From NCBI GenBank assembly GCA_033064195.1, contig JARBJD010000608.1:1-29291 (forward strand): a stretch of DNA of 29,291 nt. Direction: 5' to 3'. Shown in pieces: positions 1 to 12,318 of the stretch. A model generated the notes under the pieces. The model was given only the letters and a program-made list of their open reading frames with translations. It was not told the DNA's origin and did no database searches. Each line of letters opens with the position of its first letter. The stretch's first letter is position 1. This DNA is from Blattamonas nauphoetae. Its lineage: Eukaryota > Preaxostyla > Oxymonadida. The position numbers were made by a program, and so were the translations under genes.

Positions 1-2532
1 AGAGAGTGTATTGAGTGTCGAACGAGAGAATGGACCAAAGATAGGCACAGATGTTGCACTCGAAGTTCGCTCTTCACCAACTCATCCGCAAATGAAACCT
101 CAAATGAAGGACCATCTGCTGAGTTCAGTCTCACATCGTACGTCCCTGTCGGTATCTGCCTTCCGCGAAGTGTGACCGAGGTGTAATTTCCACTTGCATC
201 TAAGCTCCCCCAAATCCCAACAATTCGAGATGGTTCGTTTGGTGTGGAAAAAATGATTGTGTTTGCCCGTCGAACTTCTGTCTCCACTGTTGTCTTTTTG
301 TGATAAACAAGTGATACTTCGTATTGGGTTGACCAGTCCAGTCGTTCTTCAGCATTCGACGGATAAAGATGAGCATATCCAACAAGAGTCGTCGAGTCTG
401 TGCGACTTAGCGAAATGTTGAATGTGTTGCTTCCTTTTTGGATGCGCATCGAATAACTTCCTTCATCCAACGACACTCCCTTCACTGTGATTGTTGTGGT
501 GTTCACGTCACTCAGAATCGCTGAGGCACTGACCACTTGAGGAGCGATGTCGCCCCGAAGAGTGTGCGACAGGCGTTTGTATGTGGCTGGAGGAAGAATC
601 CCATCAGCTCCTGACGACACCGTTGCTGTTCCAATCGACGAGTTAGCTCCATTTATGTCGAATTGCACGAACACCAAACGAGGCACGAGACATCCTTCCA
701 ACAGAATGCCCATGACACCTCCAATCACTTCCTTCGTTTTGACTTCCACCACGGCTTCATTTCCACTGATCGTGACAGTGCAGGTTTCGACAGTCGGCGT
801 GGATGTGATTTGCGGGACGAGTGTACTGTCTGACAGATACCCCACGCGAAAATAGACATTCGGAGCACCCGACATGGAATCGCAAAAGCTGATGTTTGAC
901 TGAATGTCAGTGAATGATTGTGCGAAGAAGTAGATATCTCTTGAGTCAGGGCTATCAACAGCCGAACAGTCTCTGAAGAGTAGATAGGCTAGTGTACTTT
1001 CAACGGATTCGTGATAAATTTGGAGTGTTGCAACAGAAGTTGCCGAACAGGCAACAAACGAGCAGTTGGTCATGGTCGCGGATACTCTGTTGAAGAGTTC
1101 CACGGCAGAAGCCTGCGACGCCTCGCCTTTCTCGAAGTACGAATCTGTGATCGAAACCTGTTGCGCATCGCGTGCAAAGATACTTCCTCCGGAGATTGGT
1201 GCGTGCTCCTCCAATCGTTTTGCATTCTGTGAACGACGATTTCGTGATATGCATTTCATTTGTGTTGGGATAAACAGCAGACCCATAAAGATTGCTCCCC
1301 ATCATCGTTCTCACCACTGACGTTGCAGATGTGGAAATAGCACTGGGTGACGGTGAGTGATGTGGTACTTGTGATGAGGATTGCTGATCCCCTGTGTTAT
1401 CAGCATATGATCCGGTCATATTGGTGAATGTGCAGAGAGTTAACGTCGCTGAGGTGGTTGTTGATGAACCTGACAAATGTTTGATACGATCATCTTGTGT
1501 GTGGTTCTGGTTGGGATACGACTCTGCTGTGTTCGATTGGCGGATGCAGGAGGAGAAGGAGGTGTTTAGGCAGCCCAGATTCCCTCCAAGATTCACATCC
1601 AACATTGTTGTCCCACTGTCATGATTCGAGCATCGCGACACACAACACCCGACAACATCTTGCCGCATCACACTTCCAAACCTGTTTTGGTTCTCACAAA
1701 TTGGATGTAGGGAGCTTGTCACGTTTAGAAGTGATGACGAGGAGAGCATCGTGTTGACTCTGATATCGGTAGGTTTGAGACTTAATGATCGATCATTTTG
1801 CATTCCAAACGAGAAAAGTGGGCCAGAACCAATTGGAAAGTGAACATTGCTGAAATCGAGCGAGGATCCAACGACAGAGATTTCGTCGTCTCCAAGAGTC
1901 CCAACACACGGCCTTGTCATCTTAGCTGCAACTGTTTCCGTAATTATGTCCTTACGGTTTGTATTGTGATGATGATTGGCGAGATCGACGAGCGGCAGAA
2001 GATCAATCGATTTCGAACTGTGCAAGCATGATATGATTAGAATGTTTGTTGATTGTCCAATATTGCTTGATGAAATCACGAACGGTGATTGATGGATGTT
2101 CGAAATGATTTCAGAACGATGGACCATCAGCTGCGACGATGACACCAGACAGACGACCGTGTTTTGGAATGTCAGCATGGAGAATCCAAGAGTGAAGAGA
2201 GATGGAGCTGTTTCTCAGATCAAGGAGACTGGTCGGTCCGTGGATGTTGGAACTCTCAGTTGGTCGAGAGAATTCTTTGATTTGGGTGATTGGAAACTCG
2301 AACTAAGGTGAAGTTCTGAGTTTCTTCCAATCAGATTCAGTGTTGTGGATGTCAATGGAAGGTGTTCGGCATGAAATGATCCATAATTCACTGGGATCGT
2401 GATGTTATTGCCGGAATGCGTCTCTGTCTTCATCATTCGGGAAAAGTCCGCGAGGGAGAGTACATGGTCATGCTGACAGCTGGTTAGGGAAACAATGACA
2501 AGAAACAGGAGTTGCCACTGTGTGGATATCAT
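1..2532 (-). pseudogene. Secreted beta-helix (pectin-lyase-fold) surface protein, partial, with frame disruptions
   Basis: The protein starts at 2532 with a clear signal peptide (MISTQWQLLFLVIVSLTSC) and runs leftward off the window. It is Ser/Thr-rich and carries the recurring turns of right-handed parallel beta-helix proteins: SSFTECKT, LCTFTNMTGS, TNCSFVAC. The distal part (positions about 890 down to 110) has all-beta segments such as ISFCDSMSGAPNVYFRVG, TTITVKGVSLDEG and VTLRGRQIPTGTYDV, which look like repeated Ig/beta-sandwich modules. The likely role is a cell-surface or secreted adhesin-like protein; this is inferred from fold-like repeats only. Oddities: an in-frame TGA at 2217-2215 is followed at once by the same frame (ETAPSLF...), and the frame changes near 1240, after FTECKTIGG, to GGSIFARDAQQVSITDSYF. 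A further change near 100 is possible. It could be a pseudogene, a gene with small introns, or an assembly with indels. The beta-helix family call is fairly sure; the exact gene is not. Confidence 0.6.
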
Positions 2533-2539
2533 TTTAGTG

Positions 2540-3281
2540 TGCCCTTCAGATTTAACGCTGAACGACTTGATCGAAGCGACCCTTTATTCGGTTTCATTAT
2601 TCTTCTGGACACTGGAGATTGCCTTGGCGACAATCAAAACGATTCATCAACTTCAAGACTGTCGCCAGAACATAATTTGAAACCAGATTAAAACAACTAT
2701 CTCTATCTTCTCCTAAAGCTTGTCAGGTCATTGTTCTGTACAAAGTATGGGCTCGATCACACACCTCAAACGGAAGAGTAAGGGTAATCTCCAGGCTTCT
2801 GATTTGATCCCACTGATCCCACGCTTTTTTTGATCCCACCTCATTTCTACCTTATAATTTCCTTTCATTTCACCATAGTTCATCATATCACTATCATATT
2901 ATCCATAAATTCTTAAAATGAGACATAATTGTCCATAGAGTAGAAAAAGGAGATGACGATTCATGATCGATTCAAAGTCTGTCAAGCAACGATAGTGTTG
3001 TCACTTTGAGAGGAACAGAAGTAAGAAACACGACTTTTTCGTCCAATTCTATCTATCAAGGATGATTCGCCGATTTGTCTGTTGAGTCTCACCTCAGGAT
3101 TCTAATTCGCGTCGCCTCCTCCCATCTACCAACTCCCGGTTCATTCAACGATGTGCAAGTCGCCACATTCTGACCCAGCACACCTCATCTCATTTCACTC
3201 GTTCAACCGTTCCGATTCACTCACTCAAATTGAAGACGGATCTTTCCGTCGTGTTCCCGAAATGAATCGGGATCAAATCTG
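2540..3281. other. Gene-poor intergenic stretch
   Basis: This is the 5' flank of the surface-protein gene. I see no convincing coding frame. It holds a hAT-type terminal repeat at 2792 and then AT-rich sequence with no recognisable RNA gene. Confidence 0.5.
2792..2850. mobile_element. Solo hAT-type terminus (CAGGCTTCTGATT end)
   Basis: The sequence CAGGCTTCTGATT at 2792 is identical to the left end of the 561-bp MITE at 13436 and to the reverse complement of the end at 12735. It is followed by three GATCCCAC copies within about 45 bases, the subterminal repeat type also seen beside 12735. The 8 bases before it are GTAATCTC. I could not find a matching right end or target duplication, so this is probably one end of a decayed or deleted copy. 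Confidence 0.5.
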
Positions 3282-4900
3282 TTGATATCGTACATACAAG
3301 AATTCCAGTATCGTCAGGCTGGTGGAGCTATCACAGTGGTAAGCTATATGTTCGTCCCTTCGAAAGCTGCAAACCACGACAATCACAGATCATCGTCGAC
3401 ACCTTCGGAATCTCGGGGTCTATGGTTCGAATGGGTCCGTCTTGGACTCTGTTCTCCTTTCACTGCATGGATCAGACGCCAAAGACTGCCATTCATTTTC
3501 ATTCCCCGACTTTGTGATAATGAAGGATCTAGATTCTCAGAACAATGAATCGAGGAATGGAAACACAACACTTTTCACATTTCTAAATTCCAAACCATCA
3601 ATATTGATGCCACAATTCTCAATGGATTGTGGATGGCATCACCCTGACTCCTTCTCTGCCCAACACATCTTCGGCAAATCTTATTGAAAGACGAGCTAAA
3701 ATCATAAACAAATGATCTCAACGGCGGCTACAATATATGGATGTGGTAATTTTAGTCTCTTTCGCTTTCAGACGAAGAAATCCATTCCCAGAAGGGTCGA
3801 ATCTCTCCCAACACGATAGATTGCTCCAGTTGTCGAATACAGAGATTCAACACCGTCAATATCAGATTCACACTGTCTTGATTTCAAATCAACGAGTGTC
3901 AAGTTCGATAATGCTGCTGGATCTCGAGATATGGCACTGCAGACTCACCTGGACCAGTTAGCCTCATCGGAACCTCTCTTGGATCCCTCCAGCTCACCTC
4001 GTGCATCTTCCGCACCATTTCACCGAGCGCCCTCACTCGACCAAGAACAAGTCCACTAATGCCAGACTAGACAACGAAGATCTCCAACGCAACACTCTCT
4101 GATGTACAAGTCATATTGTACCGATCCATATTCGACGATATTCATGAAAACAGCGAGGTTCATGTTTGTTTCTCCACATTTCTGCGGAATATTCACGCCA
4201 AAGCTGAGGGATACAAGACAGAGTCCACCATATGACAACCATCAGAAACCGGTCAAATCGACACGCTCTGCCTCGCATACGTCAAACTTGTTGTGAATAG
4301 GAAAACATCTCCTTTCGGTTTTCAGAGCTGGACGCCAATGAATGTCCTGTCTGAGTTTCTCCGCATCGATGGACCAGGTGTCATCGCTCTGCTGACGTCT
4401 CGTCCACCATCGATCTCCCGAATGATGAAGTTTCGATCACAAACGCTGGTCTGATTGATCGCTTCATCTCTCGCCTACCTCACATCATCTGCCAATGCGA
4501 TCCTCTTCTCCGGTGAATCCAACCGCTGCCAGAAGATGCAAACTCGTCTGCTGCATCGCCAACCGTCAGAACATGGCGTAAGAAAGGGTGGATGGCGTAG
4601 TATTGTGTACGGATGACAAGTCGTGGATGTTGGAAGAAGCATTGCCAGCACTCTCGTCAGGCAGATATCGCAACACCATGTTTCACAGTTTCACCCCACT
4701 ACCCACGACCACGCTTCCCAACAATCCAACCCATCGTCTTCGTCATCTCTGTCAGGAGCCCCAAACTGACGATACGTTCGAGCCTCCCTCCTTCCACAGC
4801 AGATTCTTCATCCCACCCAAACACATCGTCCAGTCTCACTTCAGCGTGCAGATTCCGTCACTCCTTTCTCATGCCATCAAAACATTCCTGACACACCGGG
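3282..4900 (+). other. Poorly coding stretch, possibly decayed upstream part of the channel gene
   Basis: Short plus-strand frames exist here (for example 3442-3687 and 4102-4296), but none has a recognisable domain. Pieces such as LDTYLTALSALAIP at about 4920 suggest helical-repeat coding sequence related to the channel gene downstream. If this was one gene, it is broken into many frames. I cannot assign function. Confidence 0.2.
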
Positions 4901-6496
4901 AAATAGCAGCCTCTTCGACTCACTGGACACATACCTCACAGCACTCTCCGCCCTCGCAATACCAGGAGGAGTCCTTCTTCACGTTTGTTGTGGATGTCAT
5001 TCCTTTCCTTTCGACTCAACCAATCACACACAACATCCCGGCCTCTCTTCTTCTTGTCTCTCCTCAGAACTCCCACCTTCCGCAACGCCATCGCACAAGA
5101 TTCCATCTCTCGACTGGTCGATGATTCCATCAGCGTCGCAAAGGATAGAGAGAAGGAAGCAGATAATCCAAACCAACGTCTTCCTGTCGTTGGTCTTGAC
5201 AGCACTGGTGACGCTGGTTGGAGGATCAAACTGCCGCAACTCGTCTCTCATCATTGAATCCGACGGATTGAAAGTGTTGGGAGCGATCCTTCTCTCGATG
5301 GACAGTCGCTGGAACCGCGAACACCAAAATGGACACAAAGATCAGACAAAAATGAAACGAGTTGAGCTCGCGTGCCTGCGAGACAACCTCGTGATCGATG
5401 CTGTCCGAGGAAGGGTCAGAAACGACTCACTCCTGCTGGACGGCATCCTCGTCCACTTCCAGACGTATCAGAACCTCCCTCGCAGACAACGTGGAAGGGG
5501 ACAGACCGATTACGACCGCCAAGCCCAGCGACTGTTCCACGGAAATGCGCAGAGCCTCTTCCGCCTGTCTGTGACCATCGGTCCGGAAGCGACGACACAA
5601 TCTCAGAAGAAGCTGCGACAGGCGATGGAGTCGAACGAGAGTGCGAGCAGGCCGTTCTTGACAGGATTCTACTTTCCAAAGAAGCCGAACGTCTCATTCG
5701 ATTCGGATCTCCCTCTCTTAACGCGCCTCTCTGATCAGATCAGACAACCATCACAACGTGGAACCTCGAAGACCCGGAACGAAGCGATATCATGTTCGAC
5801 TCGTTCAAAAGACAAGGCGACGCAGAAAACAAGACCGACGAATTCATCCTCCGAACACACTTCATCGTCGCAGAGTTCAACCAACACGACCCGGCTTTCG
5901 TCGCCCTCCTCCATCGCGTCATTTGGTACATTGCGATCATCCAGTTCGTCTGGCTTGTGTCGCGCATCCTTGTCTACGTCTTCTGCGATTCCATCAAGGA
6001 AGTGACGTTCTGAATTCACAAACTCCGAAAAGACTCCCTCGACGAGTCGATCGACACGAAAGCGATGAGCTATTCGAAACGCATGAAAAAAAACATGAGA
6101 CGCGTCGACCACACAATCAACCGCTTTCTGCGATGTGTGGTGACGAAGTACCTCCTCATCTACATCTACCTTGTGACGTTCTCCATCCTCGGCCTCCTCA
6201 TCGACGTGCGCTTCTCCTGCATTCTCTTCTTCGAAGTGCTGACAAAGACATCTACAATGACGTTCCTCATCGACGCGTTCGCACGGAACATCAAGCTCTT
6301 CTCGATCTTGCTGTACATCCTCATCATCGTCCTCTTCATCATCGCCTCTGCAATCTACAATAACCCTCGCTGGAGAGTGAAGTTTGTCGACGAGTACAAC
6401 ATACAAGTTTGGACAATCGGGGAAGACTCTCCCAACCACACTCTTGGCCATCGAAGGGAGATTCATTTCATCCGTGTTCATCTCATTGAAGTTTGA
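4900..6496 (+). pseudogene. IP3 receptor / ryanodine receptor-like calcium channel, C-terminal part, disrupted
   Basis: The stretch from 5121 contains LVTLVGGSNCRNSSLIIESD, which resembles the RIH-associated domain of IP3/ryanodine receptors (a 'group size, N, glycine-rich, ESNG' helix). From 5372 to 6496 one frame holds the channel domain. It has a membrane segment in VIWYIAIIQFVWLVSRILVY, then YLLIYIYLVTFSILGLLID, a linker, and KLFSILLYILIIVLFIIASA. The pattern of a helix ending in ILGL, then a phenylalanine-rich helix, then a valine/isoleucine-rich helix matches S3-S5 of the IP3R channel. The product would release calcium from internal stores. The frame stops at 6496 before any pore loop or Gly-rich selectivity filter. 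Two in-frame TGA codons (5732-5734, 6011-6013) interrupt this single frame, and the RIH-like piece is in another frame (change between 5340 and 5650). An AATAAA at 6514 follows. The hAT transposase gene begins 48 bases downstream, so the pore end may have been lost with that insertion. A polycystin/TRP channel is the main alternative. Confidence 0.5.
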
Positions 6497-6543
6497 TTCT
6501 GAACTCAATTGTGAAATGAATGTCAAATAAAGTTAAAAAAACA

Positions 6544-8804
6544 TTAGAATGAGGACCGTTGAACTTTTGATGACGAGGGGGTGAGAAAAGGGTTGCCTGG
6601 GATAGGAGTTGATTCTCTTCTTTTAACTTTCATCACATTTCCAGCGTTCAATTCGTTCATCAGTCGTTCAAGTTGTTGATTGGACAGAAGGACGGGAGCA
6701 TTGTGCGCAATGCGGGCTAGTAATTCCAGATGATTCGTAGTTAGCAAGCTGCGTTCCTTACGTTTGATATAGTGCACTAACGAGAACTCCCTTTCAGTGG
6801 CAACTGAAGTTGCCATAATTGTGCTCGAAACGCGTACAAGTGGAATGATGGCTGTGAGGGTCTGGAACCGTGGATGCGAAAGAATAGCATCGATGATTCC
6901 AGTCGAGGAATAGGGAATGCCACTGAACTCGAGTTGATAGATGGATTTGAGGCAATGCCAGTGGATTAGTAGATGTCTTTGTAGGAGTGTCGGAACGAGA
7001 TGAGAAAATAGATTTGCAAAATTCATCAGCGCCATATCTGTGTCGTGTGTGTTCTCCCGCATCAAATTGTCATGAGTGAATAAATCGTGACCATCGAGAC
7101 TCGACCTGTTAGCAAAACGATGTTCGAGGTTTGTAGCTAAAATTTGAGCCCATTCGACGAATTCATCAGCTACAATCGATATGAATGGTAGACACTGTTC
7201 ATACGAGAAGCTTGAGATGATTGATGAAAGATGTGCCTCCACATCTGTCTTTGAAGTGTTTAAACAGCGATCTCTGAGTCTTCCAATGCATTCAGAGGAT
7301 TCACAGACAGTTAGTGAGTCCGACTGCAACTCTTTGTTCGTCTGGTCAGCCCAGGACAACAAATGCGAGAGTGCCCCCATTCGAAGCAGATTTGTTGGAT
7401 CTGTCAGACACTCCACCATAGATTCGGCGAGGGATCCAGGCGCCGATTGAAGAACAGTTGAGATACTGTCAGCATATTCAAATGATTGTTTGATGGTTTT
7501 TGCACAGGTAGACCATCTCACTTGGATTGGTTTGGATAGTTTTTGTATCGTACGCTTTCTTTTTTCGCTGTTCATTGGCAAATTGTCTTTTTCGTCCCGG
7601 ATTCTTTGTGATCAAATTGATTATTGTTGCTGCGTTATGGATCAGAGTTGCTGTTATTGTGTCATCAGGAACTTGAAATGAGTACTTCAGAGCAAGTTGG
7701 AGATTGTGCGCATCGCATTTGTGATGGAGGATATTTTTTGTTATCTTTCTCTAACTCGCCCAGAAAGCCGTGATTTGTCCCAGTCATCGCCGGGTCTCCG
7801 TCAGTTGCGACGGAGACGACTTGCTTCATCGATATCTTTTGATCCTCCATGATTCGCCGAAATTTTAAGTAGATTTGCTTTCCGCTCGTGCCTTCGTCCA
7901 TTTCAGCAAGTCCCACAAGGATTACGCGAGGGATGTGGCTTTCGGTGAGAAAACGGAGGTTAACGCAGAGGACGGAGATTGTAGATACGTCAGTCGAAAT
8001 ATCAAGACTGAGAGATAGTGGGGTCATGGGTGAGATTAACTGATACAAATCGGCGGTATAAGTCCTGTCAATAATGCCGGCCAACTTCCAAAAGCGGGCA
8101 TAATCTGAATCGTCCTCAATTGAGATGTATTCCTCGTTATCAACAGAATTGAGGACATTTGTTAAGGATTTGAAGTCATTGATAGAATTGTGACGGTGGC
8201 AGATTTGATTTACGGCTCTGAATTGATTTTTGTTGTGTTTTGAATGTCCTTGAGGATTGCCTGTGGTAAGAGTCTTTTCTCGAAGTTCTTTGTCTTGAAG
8301 CCACAGCTGAACGGCTCGGAGATGTGTTTCAGTTTTGACATGATTCGTTAGGCTCTTTTCCCGGTAAGGTCTTGACTGTGTTTTGACGTATTCATCTCGG
8401 GTTTTTGGTAAGTGGTTACTGTGAGCGTTGCAGATTCGACATATGATTCCCCCGTCCTGTTTGACAAATACGGAAGCATCGTCAACGAAGATGCATTCCT
8501 TTCGAAGGATCCATCTGGAGAACTTCTTTTGCACTTCGATTTCTATTTCTTCGGGTGTTTTTTCATACTTGGCAACTTCAATCGCGTGTGAAGTACTGTT
8601 AGGCTCACCAGGTCTTCCAGTTGAGCGTTCTCCGCTGAGATCCACGTCGGAATCCAGAACATTGTCATCCAACCACGGCGGCAACTCGCGATGACGAGAA
8701 GCCTGCTCTTTGACGTGTTTGGAGAACATAGAGAGTGTAGGTTGTGTGAGACGACAGTTCTGACGTTGAGACATCGAAATTTGAAGTAAACTGCTCCAGA
8801 TCAA
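6544..8804 (-). mobile_element. hAT-superfamily transposase gene, full-length but frameshifted
   Basis: The protein starts at 8804 (or at the second Met, 8774). Residues 122-161 form a zinc finger of the TTF/BED type: CRIC followed by NHVKTETH. The RNase H-like core follows, with the first catalytic Asp in LSLDISTDVS (D268) and the second in VVSVATDGDPAMTG (D335). The hAT C-D-x-H-N-L-x-L-A motif is present as HHKCDAHNLQLALKY, but in a second frame from about 7735. From about 7580 the protein continues in the third frame with QVRWSTCAKTIKQS (the R-W block). It ends with the dimerisation region TSVATEREFSLVHYIKRKER, which holds the likely catalytic Glu. All blocks are therefore present in order but over three frames (changes near 7735, in an A-rich run, and near 7580). 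I could not locate terminal inverted repeats or a target duplication around it. Its ends do not show the CAGGCTTCTGATT repeat of the MITEs here, so it is probably not their partner. Confidence 0.85.
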
Positions 8805-8931
8805 CTCAAAATTAGTTCATTTACCATCAGAAACTAAACAATTTGTCAATGTTTGTGAGTTGAAGAAATACTAAACAATCATCTACACAATAATGAGGTC
8901 GTCTTTACATCGACGTTACAACTTTACCATC
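8805..8931. other. Non-coding flank of the hAT transposase
   Basis: AT-rich sequence between the transposase start and the end of the next minus-strand gene. It should contain the element's right terminus, but no recognisable inverted repeat is visible. Confidence 0.3.
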
Positions 8932-11900
8932 TCAATCGCGTGATTGAAGTGAGACGTTTGTGTTTCCAGTGTGAGGAAGGCTGAGGAAGGACGAGAGAAT
9001 GAAGACGAACAGAGACAGACACACCGCCTCTTCTGCTCGATCGCTGTGGTCGAACCAGACATCGCCGTTGAAGGCAACGTCGGGCTGGTCAGGAAAGGGC
9101 GAGGAGAGGCCAGCAGAGGCCAGAACGGGGTGGCGGGGTGGGGTTGGGAGGAGCGAGTGACCTGAGCGCTTGTTCATCTGCTTCCGAAGCAGTATGGTCT
9201 GGCCGAGGAGGGGAGAGGGGTTGTAGATGGCGTCATACTCGTTGTGGGTGTCGCCCTGGTTGTGGAAGGGGAGTGGGGCGGTGTGATGAGAATGTTGGTC
9301 CATTGGAACCATCTCCACACTGTCCGGGGAAGATGAATGTGATGTGGGTGAACGGTTGGGCTTCTGTCGAGGGGTGAGTTGGCCTGCGGTGAGTGTTCGT
9401 CTGTTTGCATGAATATGGCAGATATGAATGTCAGAAAAGGACAAAGACACACGGAGCCCAGACAATGCTCATTGTGTGTGGAAGTTGACGAGCGAGTGGT
9501 CTTTCATATCTGTGGAGGGAGAGAATCTCAACACGAGAATGTTTGTTGGGAAGCATACCTAAGATGACATAACGAAAAGAGTGTAAGCAATATGATGAGA
9601 AAGCAAACCATACAGCTATACAGACATCTTTGGGGAGATTCCTGATATATTGTTGTTGGACCTTGTTGATGAAAAAATGACAGGTTCTTGTGGATGATCG
9701 ACTGTCCTGATTCTGTCCGGTTGTGTTTTGGCTTGACCTTGGTGAAGAAGAGGCCTGGGGACAGGAACGAGAGGAGTGTCAGCGTTGACTCGATCCCATT
9801 GTTTGTCTGGTCCATGTTGTTCTGGTATCCAGAATCGTTGAAGAATTGCTCAAAATCGTTCATGTCGAGCGTGAGTGCAATCAGAAGCTTTCGATTCACT
9901 GTAATTCTCTGAATTTGTTCCAAATATGTCTTTAGTTGTGTAATGAGACTCTGTGTTGTTTGTTTCTCAGCGAACTGCTGTTGTTTCCGGCTGGTCTCGA
10001 CGTATGGTGATTGCTGAGGGCGCAGAGTGGAATCATAACTCACACGAGTGTTCAGTGACAGAATGTTGTATTGTGGTTTGCGAACAGCGGCGACGACAGG
10101 TTTCAACAGAGAAAGTTGGGGCTGTGGGCGAGTATGCTCGAAGTAAGAGTCCGGTTTGTAGCTGCTGCCGGCGATGATGTCTGAGTGGAGGTCACGAGAA
10201 GTTGATCCTTCGAAAGTTGGAGGCTAGTTCAATGGAGTCACTGCAGATGGATGCCCTGAAACGAGAGATTGAGTTGATTCACCTGTCGGGGCTGGCGGAG
10301 TTGAGAATGTGCTCAGATGAGAGTGTGGCTGAACTGAGCGGGACACGGTTGATGGTTGGACAGAGAGCAGAGAGACACTTATGAGATGTGCCCATTGGAG
10401 TTGTTCCGGGATAGAACGAGGGGTGTGCGGCTTGTGGTGTTGTGCCTGGGAATGCTGATAATGACGATGACTGAGTGGAGGGCTGAGGGACGCCTGAGAA
10501 CAGTTCGTGTAACGGCTGCTGATCCAGCTGGACTGGTTGCAGTGCTGATGCGTTTTGTCGCATTCTCGTTGTCTCTTCGTCAACTCTTCCTGCTTCGTTC
10601 AGTTTCTGGACACCGAAATCGAGTTCAACGACCTTTGACAGACGCTTCGTTGGTACTGGCTTCAGAGAGAGTGTATGTTTTGAGGGAATCATCTTGGTTG
10701 ATGAAGTCGGCAAAGAAGAGGAAGTTAGTGTGGTGATCTCAGTCATTGGGAGATACCATGCCTCCTTCAGACGAACATTCAGGACACCATACTCATTCAT
10801 AAAGTCGTCGTGGAGGATGAATGGATACGAGCCTCTGAAAGTCGAGTGCATGCGAGCTTGGATGATGGGAGCATGCCACACGGACATGTCTGACAGGTGC
10901 CAACGAAGGAGCCAACATAATTTGGAGCGACTGAGTTCTTTTTGGAGAGGGATGTTGGCTGATGGGCGAAGATCTGGTTGAAGACAGACCAGATCGGTAC
11001 ACGACCAGAAATCTGCGACAGGATGAGGGGTTGGGATTTGCGATGAGAATGACTGGCGGAGACGTGGGGGAAGAAGGCAACGAGGAGGGACGGTTTGGAG
11101 GACCAGACACTGTCGAGCGATCGGTGGGGACGCAGAGAGTGGGGCCTTCCACACCTGGGAGAGGGTTGGATATGTGGATGATCATATCATTCGTGTCGGC
11201 CACCGACGGCTGTGTGGGTTTCATGAAGTCAGGGGTTGAGAACGACGAGAAAGGCTGTGAGAAGGAACTCGCTGGTTTTGGATCTTTCTTGCCAGACGCA
11301 GTTTCTATCACTGTTTGAATGATTGGGTCTTCGTTCAGAGCAGTTGAGAGTGTTTCCCAGCTTCCGAGGAACTCCGATGAACAAACAGTGGTTTTGAGCG
11401 AGAGCGGCTGAACAACAACGCGACCTTGGATTGGGCAGGACGTGCAGATGCTCCACTCGTTGGCAGCATTCCCATGCGGCGCCAGGTTGGCATTTGTGAG
11501 GCAGGAGAAGTCAAAGAGCCCGACGGTGACGGATGTGATATCTGGGAAGATCCAGCGGAAGTCATGGAAACCAGCAAGAGAGTCTTGTGCGACTTCATAC
11601 TCAAGAAGGATTTGGAGCTCCCCAGTTGTGTGTGGGACGGTCGGCAGAGAGTCAGCCCTTTGACGACTTGTGATGTCCATTTTTATGTTTTCCCGTTCAC
11701 AACAACAAATACTTGAGGTGTTTGGATTTCTGGACGGTATTCAATGGTCCCAGCCTTTAGAGTGGGTGCGAGGTCGGAGAGTGACTTTGTTGAACTGTCT
11801 GATCGCTTTGATGGAGTGTTTGCGAAGAGTCGAATCATCAAGACTCTTCCCATCACAGGCTCGAGGCGTTCTTCCAATGGAACAACCGATTGATCAGTAT

Positions 11901-12060
11901 TGTGATTTGTACATTGTGACAGTTGGACGATGCTTGATCCTCAGTAGTTTGAACGTTTGTTGGAAATTTAATCTCAAGTTGCCAAATTTGCCCACCATTA
12001 GTACAGTTGAGGAGTTTGAGTGCATGTAATGACGTAACTGCTTCTTGGGATGCCTGTAGG
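8932..12060 (-). pseudogene. Unrecognised large host protein, in several frames
   Basis: Protein-like stretches follow one another leftward in different frames: IWQLEIKFPTNVQTTED (about 11970), LEPVMGRVLMIRLFANT and YRPEIQTPQVFVVVNG (11850-11690), then the longest frame 11680-10793 with LQILLEYEVAQDSLAGFHDF and VTVGLFDFSCLTNANL. Next come FILHDDFMNEYGVLNVRLKE (about 10800), a Ser/Pro/Thr-rich stretch to 10280, a helical piece LITQLKTYLEQIQRITVNRK (about 9930), and a disordered His/Pro/Ser-rich tail ending at 8932. The alternating hydrophobic beta-strands and polar loops would fit C2 or adaptin-appendage-like sandwiches, but no diagnostic motif is present and I do not name a family. Some joins could be short introns: a GTATGG...CTTAG stretch lies at about 9615-9560. 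Otherwise the gene is decayed or the assembly has indels. Confidence 0.4.
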
Positions 12061-12061
12061 T

Positions 12062-12318
12062 AGATGAGTATTTTCGCGACAAAATCAAGGCTTCGTATCA
12101 TGCAGAGGGAGTATATACAAGAGAGTTGATTCAATCTGATCCAGAACATCACAAGGATCGCTGGATAGAATCATGTGCACTCAGCGTTGATATCGGGTTT
12201 CATTCACGACGAACATTGTCTTTTGTGTGTGAAGGAAATCAAGAAGTGGTTGACAAGTTCGGTGAAGGTGTTCAACTTCATGTGATTTTTGGAGTGATGA
12301 GACCTTATCTTTGGTAGT
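12062..12318 (+). other. Possible exon or small coding fragment
   Basis: The plus frame reads through 85 codons with a protein-like composition, including DEYFRDKIKASYHAEGVYT, DRWIESCALSVDIGF and FGEGVQLHVIFGVMRPYLW, and stops at TAG 12316-12318. It is preceded directly by TGCCTGTAG, which could be a 3' splice site (branch-like CGTAAC upstream), so it may be a last exon. No family recognised. It overlaps only the doubtful start of the minus-strand gene. Confidence 0.25.

Noticed and set aside
6544-8804. The hAT transposase as the source enzyme of the 561-bp MITE
   Set aside because: No CAGGCTTCTGATT terminus or GATCCGAC repeats are visible beside it, so a link cannot be supported from this window.
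9138-9377. Gly/Arg/Cys-rich plus-strand frame
   Set aside because: Shadow of the disordered Pro/His/Ser-rich tail on the minus strand.
10356-11318. Plus-strand frames opposite the large minus-strand host gene
   Set aside because: Composition and lack of domains mark them as antisense shadows; the minus-strand frames have the more protein-like strand and loop pattern.
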